Shown: in pieces, positions 35,188 through 39,171 of the stretch
How the letters are laid out: the number at the start of each line of letters is the position of its first letter
How positions within the stretch are numbered: position 1 is the stretch's first letter
NCBI RefSeq assembly: GCF_000765905.2
Contig: NZ_JRPL02000023.1
Location: 1-39,171, forward strand
Origin: Helicobacter trogontum
GTDB lineage: Bacteria; Campylobacterota; Campylobacteria; Campylobacterales; Helicobacteraceae
DNA: 39,171 nt
Direction: 5' to 3'
Made by a program: the position numbers and the translations under genes
Notes under the pieces: model-generated
The model's input: only the letters and a program-made list of their open reading frames with translations
Databases searched by the model: none
Told to the model about the DNA's origin: nothing

Positions 35188-35458
35188 AATCTTATCCTTG
35201 AAATTAACTGAAATCCCCTATTAACAATCCTAGAAATTATATACATAAATTGCAAACTTATAGAATATTTACATAATATTGCATAAAAGCAGTAATTTAG
35301 ATAATAGGAGTTGGAGTTTGGGATAACAGATTTTTGGTTTTGCTGCGTTATGTGGTGGTTAGAAAATTTCTGCAATAACTTAAGACAATTTAAATACTAA
35401 AGAATGTTTGATAGATGGTATTCACACAAAACCTATATAAGGCACATATTTTGCTTCC

Positions 35459-36316
35459 TTGCTAAGAAAACGCCTGTATGGAACCTACATGAAAAATAAA
35501 TATCTCTTAAAATCAAATATTAATAACGCACATAGAGTGATTTGTCAAGATAATCATGAAGTTATATTAGAGAGAATAGATTCTGTGTTTGCAAAGATGC
35601 TGTATCCATTGACAAATGTCAGTAGTGAGCAAAATCAAGGTCTGTTTGCCTCTCACGTAAAAGGACTTAACTTACTTAGCAAAAAGAGCTTATCAATGGG
35701 TTATGCTGATGATGAGGCTATCAAAAAATATAATCAAAAAGCTAATGTCCTAACGACACAACAAGATATTAATGAGGCCATTTTACACACACAAAAACAA
35801 AACACACAGATTCTATCAAAGCACTTAAAAGCACACCATAATAATGTGAGGCAGCCCAATGATGACTTTTTTAACGCCTCATTTTTACAAGAGCAAAAGA
35901 ATTGCTCAATTGAAGATAAACAATCTCTAAATTCCAATCTTAGTATATTAAAGAATCTAATCGCCCCTTTGCAAACCCAACAAACAAAAGAGCCTCAAGA
36001 TTCTAAAGTGCAAAAGAAAACGCAAGGGGATATAAAAGATAATGAGCCAATGGTATTGGCTCTTGTAAATCCTTATAAATTACGTGACTATTCATTCATG
36101 ATTCCAGAGTACTTGACGCTGATTTTACATATTACAAAAAAAAGTAAGTTGCTTGTATATTGTCCGCTTGATTTAAATAGCCCACTTGAATCTTCAGAGA
36201 TCAATTATCTCTTTCCTATCATATTTAATACAGAAACAAAATTTGCAGCACAGATTCCATTATCTATTATGGATTATCCAGATTTTAATAAACAGAAATT
36301 AAGGGATTTTCTATAA
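35459..36316 (+). CDS. Hypothetical protein, Helicobacter-type, unrecognised
   Basis: Up to 285 residues, no signal peptide and no membrane helix. The middle (about 85-190) is hydrophilic and low in complexity, rich in Gln, Asn, Lys and Ser. The C-terminal 90 residues look folded: MVLALVNPYKLRDYSFMIPEYL, LLVYCPLDLNSPL and FAAQIPLSIMDYPDF. The start is uncertain: TTG 35459 or the ATG at 35489 (MKNKYLL), both with weak sites. It ends ten bases before the HD-domain gene, so the two are probably cotranscribed. I do not recognise a family. Confidence 0.55.
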   Translation: MLRKRLYGTYMKNKYLLKSNINNAHRVICQDNHEVILERIDSVFAKMLYPLTNVSSEQNQGLFASHVKGLNLLSKKSLSMGYADDEAIKKYNQKANVLTTQQDINEAILHTQKQNTQILSKHLKAHHNNVRQPNDDFFNASFLQEQKNCSIEDKQSLNSNLSILKNLIAPLQTQQTKEPQDSKVQKKTQGDIKDNEPMVLALVNPYKLRDYSFMIPEYLTLILHITKKSKLLVYCPLDLNSPLESSEINYLFPIIFNTETKFAAQIPLSIMDYPDFNKQKLRDFL

Positions 36317-36325
36317 AGGATTCTT

Positions 36326-37522
36326 ATGCAACAAATCTCACATTTAAACAAAAAACTCTTAGAAAGAATTTTTACAAGTGCCTCCATCAGAAGATGGAAT
36401 GATAAAGCAGTGCCACTTGATTTTGTAGAATTAGATAAGCAAGCCCATAAAGTAATTCTTGCCTATATCTTTGCAAAATATGAAGAAAATAAGGGTAAAA
36501 GTGTTAATTACACAAAGTTAATACAGCAATTTCTCTTCGAGTTTTTTGAACGTATCGTGCTAACAGATATTAAACCACCCGTGTTTCATAAGCTAAAAAA
36601 TGCACATGGCAAGGAGCTTGCAGCGTTTGTGGCACAAAGTCTTGCAGATGAGTTGCAAGGGTTTGATTTTTTTCTTTCTATGGAGGATTATCTTGCAGAA
36701 AAAAATGATAGTTTGGAGACACGAATCTTACAAGCGGCACATTTTTATGCATCCAAGTGGGAGTTTGATATTATTTATCACTTTAATCCAAAACTTTATG
36801 ATATTGAAAATATCAAAGCGATTATAGATTCTCAAACGGAGGCTTTTTATGATTTAATTGGTATGCGTAATCTTTATCTCTATCAAGATATAAGAGAGCT
36901 TGTTGGTATGTTTGCTGAGCTTAGATTCCAAAAAAGGTGGAGTCAAACACCGCGTATTCCACAAACTTCGGTGTTAGGACATATGCTTATGGTCGCAATT
37001 TGTGCTTACCTTTTAAGTGTTAATCTTGGTGTCTGTGAAAAAATGCAAATTAATCATTTTTTTGGCGGTCTTTTTCATGATTTACCTGAGGTTTTAACAA
37101 GAGATATTATCTCACCGATAAAACGATCTGTTAAAGGACTTGATTCATTTATAAAAAGTATTGAAAAAGAAGAAATGGAATCAAAGATTCTAAGCAAACT
37201 CCCGCGCTTTATTCGCGATGACCTTGTTTATTGGACTGAAGATGAATTTCTAAATCGTTATCAAAAAGATGGCAAAGTTGTATTTGTAAGCGATATAAAT
37301 CAGTTATTAACGCAATATAATTGTGATGAGTACATGCCTGTATGTGGGGAATTGCTAAAATTCTGCGATAAGCTCACAGCTTTTCTTGAAGCACGAATTT
37401 CGATTGCACATGGTGTAAGTAGCCCTGATTTAGTCAATGGAGCAAAAGCTTTGTATGGAGAATTATTGCAAAAAGAGATATTGGGCACACATATTGGGCT
37501 TGTTGTGCAGGATTTTATGTAA
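36326..37522 (+). CDS. HD-domain phosphohydrolase
   Basis: A 398-residue protein. The C-terminal half holds an HD domain: His219 in VLGHMLMVAICAYL, His251-Asp252 in FFGGLFHDLPEVLTRDI, with Glu255 and Asp260, then SPIKRSVKGLD and KVVFVSDINQLL. This pattern (H...HD-x-x-E) resembles YfbR-like 5'-nucleotidases and related metal-dependent phosphohydrolases. The N-terminal half (1-200) has no motif I recognise. AAAGGA lies six bases before the ATG. Substrate could be a nucleotide or a cyclic dinucleotide; sequence alone does not tell. Confidence 0.8.
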   Translation: MQQISHLNKKLLERIFTSASIRRWNDKAVPLDFVELDKQAHKVILAYIFAKYEENKGKSVNYTKLIQQFLFEFFERIVLTDIKPPVFHKLKNAHGKELAAFVAQSLADELQGFDFFLSMEDYLAEKNDSLETRILQAAHFYASKWEFDIIYHFNPKLYDIENIKAIIDSQTEAFYDLIGMRNLYLYQDIRELVGMFAELRFQKRWSQTPRIPQTSVLGHMLMVAICAYLLSVNLGVCEKMQINHFFGGLFHDLPEVLTRDIISPIKRSVKGLDSFIKSIEKEEMESKILSKLPRFIRDDLVYWTEDEFLNRYQKDGKVVFVSDINQLLTQYNCDEYMPVCGELLKFCDKLTAFLEARISIAHGVSSPDLVNGAKALYGELLQKEILGTHIGLVVQDFM

Positions 37523-37733
37523 CTTTTTTGAGATTACACATAAGTATGTGATAGTGATAGAAAGCTTTATGCCAAGCGTTTTTAAGATTGATTTCGCATA
37601 ATTGCATAAAAATAGTTTATTAGTATATGAAACTTAGATTCTAGAAATTTTTGGGTGTGAAATGAATATATTGTGCGTAGTTATCCAGCATATATAAAGT
37701 ATGGTGATTATGATTTCATTGAAAAACGTTCGT

Positions 37734-37739
37734 TATAAT
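37734..37739 (+). promoter_or_regulatory. -10 box for ccoS-fqrB
   Basis: GTTATAATCGT, 35 bases before the ccoS start, closely resembling the box before the sugar-modification operon. Confidence 0.45.
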
Positions 37740-37774
37740 CGTGTTTCACATTGTTTTATAGAAAGGGAGATTCT

Positions 37775-37978
37775 ATGAGTAGTTGGATTGTCATGCTTAT
37801 GCTTGGCGTATCACTATGTATGGGATTTTTAGGTTTAGTTGCATTCTTATGGGGACTGCGAAATGGGCAGTTTGACGATAAGGAAAAAATGATGCGTGGT
37901 GTGCTTTTTGATAATGTTAGCGATCTTAATCATATGGCACAGCAAGATAAAAAGGATAAGAAATATGAAAATGTATGA
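37775..37978 (+). CDS. ccoS: CcoS, cbb3-type cytochrome oxidase assembly protein
   Basis: A 67-residue single-pass membrane protein. The helix MLMLGVSLCMGFLGLVAFLW is followed by GLRNGQFDDKEKMMRGVLFD, which is the CcoS signature. CcoS helps insert copper and heme cofactors into the cbb3 oxidase, the terminal oxidase of microaerophiles. The start MSSWIVM has GGGAG six bases upstream, better than a start eight codons earlier. The end overlaps the fqrB start by 14 bases. The oxidase genes and ccoI are elsewhere. Confidence 0.9.
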   Translation: MSSWIVMLMLGVSLCMGFLGLVAFLWGLRNGQFDDKEKMMRGVLFDNVSDLNHMAQQDKKDKKYENV

Positions 37979-38921
37979 TGTTGTGATAGTGGGAGCTGGA
38001 CCTGGTGGTATCTCAAGTGCTATTGAGTGTAAAAAAATGGGTATAGAGAGCGTTGTATTGCTCGAAAAGACAGATAATATTTCTGCAATGATAAGAGAGT
38101 ATTATAAGGATGGAAAGCGTGTTGATAAGGATTACAAAGGACAGGTTGTAACACTCGCAGGACATATACCTTTTGGTGATGGCAATAAGGAAAGCACTTT
38201 AGAACTTTTTACAAAGCTTTTAGATGAAAATAATGTTGAGGTGTGTTTGCAGCACGAAGTTGATAATGTGATTAAGAAAGATTCTAACTTTATTGTAAGG
38301 ACAACAAACAATATTGAATTCTATGCAAAACATGTAATCATTGGTATTGGAAAAATGGGAAAACCAAATAAACCAAGCTATCCCTTGCCTACGAGTCTAC
38401 GCAAAAAAATTAACTTCAATATTAATGAGTGCGTGGCAGGAGAGGAGATCTTGGTTGTTGGTGGTGGTAACTCTGCAGTTGAATACGCTATTGCTCTTAA
38501 TGCAATGACAAAAACGACACTCAATTATCGTCGAAAAGAATTTAATCGTATTAATGATGAAAATGCAAAAGAACTTGAAAAGAGTTTGCAAAATGGTTTG
38601 AGATCGAAATTTGGTATTGATATTAGTGCAGTGAATGATAAAGATTCTAAGCTAGAAGTAACTTTTAGCGATAATAGCGTCGAAGTGTTTGATAGGATTG
38701 TATATGCCATTGGTGGTGTTGCACCTGTAGATTTTTTAAGAAAATGTGGTATAGAGCTTGATTCTAATGGTGTTGCACAATGCAATGAAGTGCGGGAAAG
38801 CAATATAGAGAATCTCTTTGTAATTGGTGATCTTCTCTTTAAAAATGGTGGTTCTATCGCCATAGCTATGAATGATGCCTATACTATTGCAACAGAAATT
38901 CATAAAAGATTACAAAAATAA
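37965..38921 (+). CDS. fqrB: FqrB, flavodoxin:NADP(H) / quinone oxidoreductase
   Basis: A 318-residue flavoprotein with the thioredoxin-reductase-like two-Rossmann fold: FAD motif VVIVGAGPGGISS and NADPH motif LVVGGGNSAVEYA. It lacks the redox-active CxxC of true thioredoxin reductases. Shared with H. pylori FqrB (HP1164) are KRVDKDYKGQVV, GHIPF, IGIGKMGKPN, NYRRKEFNRIN, YAIGG and FVIGDLLF. FqrB couples pyruvate:flavodoxin oxidoreductase to NADP reduction through flavodoxin. The start at 37965 has AAGGA eight bases upstream; an upstream extension has no homology. It is directly downstream of ccoS, as one operon. Confidence 0.88.
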   Translation: MKMYDVVIVGAGPGGISSAIECKKMGIESVVLLEKTDNISAMIREYYKDGKRVDKDYKGQVVTLAGHIPFGDGNKESTLELFTKLLDENNVEVCLQHEVDNVIKKDSNFIVRTTNNIEFYAKHVIIGIGKMGKPNKPSYPLPTSLRKKINFNINECVAGEEILVVGGGNSAVEYAIALNAMTKTTLNYRRKEFNRINDENAKELEKSLQNGLRSKFGIDISAVNDKDSKLEVTFSDNSVEVFDRIVYAIGGVAPVDFLRKCGIELDSNGVAQCNEVRESNIENLFVIGDLLFKNGGSIAIAMNDAYTIATEIHKRLQK

Positions 38922-38939
38922 AGAGGATTGATTGGTATT

Positions 38940-38967
38940 TAGAATCTTAGTGACTCTTTAGATTCTA
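38940..38967. terminator. Hairpin of two opposed AGAWTCT words after fqrB
   Basis: TAGAATCT, 12-base loop, AGATTCTA: an 8-bp inverted repeat about 20 bases after the fqrB stop. There is no T run, so if it ends transcription it is not a classical terminator. Confidence 0.35.
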
Positions 38968-39171
38968 TCTGCTCTTAGCATACTTGATCAAAATGCTATT
39001 AAAGTAACACACTCTAAAAAACATATTCAATCACAAACACACAAGCAAAGATGAGTTAATGCTATAGCATTTGTATGTCTTTAACATAACTGCATTAAAC
39101 AAAAGATAGTTATTCTCCTTTTATATTCATAAAACCTTTGTTTATATTGGCAGTTATAGTTTAAAAGTGAG

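Noticed and set aside
35175-35375. 66-codon minus-strand frame upstream of the TolQ/ExbB gene
   Set aside because: It overlaps the TolQ/ExbB start, has no ribosome site, and covers the likely promoter of that operon.
37965-38921. Thioredoxin reductase
   Set aside because: The fold is similar, but the active-site CxxC is missing and the segments match FqrB.

Overview
The window looks like chromosome from an enterohepatic-type Helicobacter, or a very close relative. It is AT-rich and uses A/G-rich ribosome binding sites of the AAGGA type. It carries several Campylobacterota hallmarks: a fused IspDF, the gene order ispDF / HP1021-type regulator / ATP-sulfurylase-like / pgpA-like (also known from Campylobacter, where it is Cj1607-Cj1610), PseC, FqrB, CcoS and carboxynorspermidine dehydrogenase. 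ThiC, a Tat-exported amine-oxidase-like flavoprotein and phase-variable surface-sugar genes argue against H. pylori itself. The species cannot be named from the sequence alone. No rRNA, tRNA, CRISPR array or complete insertion sequence was seen.

Layout. 1-2.0 kb: the end of an outer-membrane protein, an alpha-carbonic-anhydrase homologue that has lost all three zinc histidines, and a second outer-membrane protein. 2.1-6.4 kb (minus): ispDF, an atypical response regulator, an ATP-sulfurylase-like gene and a degenerate pgpA-like gene. 6.6-12 kb: thiC, psd and an OmpR/PhoR-like two-component pair. 12.3-16.1 kb (minus): cmoB, a Mur-ligase-like hypothetical and pseC. 16.2-18.6 kb: transaldolase, a DUF2147 gene with the relic of a decayed tandem copy beside it, and a YhcH-family gene. 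19.1-27.8 kb: a Tat-exported flavoprotein, a decayed 5' fragment of the carboxynorspermidine dehydrogenase gene, a four-gene sugar-modification operon whose first gene holds a 13-C tract, an AcuI/YhdH-type reductase, and the intact carboxynorspermidine dehydrogenase gene. 28.2-32.2 kb: a probable acquired block with a membrane-anchored Mrr-like nuclease, a frameshifted TcmP gene, its DUF5131 three-Cys partner, and an aldehyde dehydrogenase. 33.2-35.2 kb (minus): a TolQ/ExbB, TolR/ExbD, TonB/TolA-type energy-transduction operon. 35.4-38.9 kb: a hypothetical, an HD-domain protein, ccoS and fqrB.

The most striking whole-window signal is the palindromic word AGAWTCT (AGATTCT/AGAATCT). I counted about 90 copies by eye, roughly ten times what base composition predicts. 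They lie in all reading frames and between genes, often inside low-complexity insertions of otherwise conserved enzymes, and sometimes as inverted pairs forming hairpins. The word is nearly absent from the 28.2-32.7 kb block (one copy in about 4.6 kb), which independently marks that block as foreign. The best candidates for undescribed biology are this word, the nuclease/TcmP/DUF5131 module, the phase-variable operon with its degenerate membrane glycosyltransferase, and the zinc-less carbonic anhydrase homologue.
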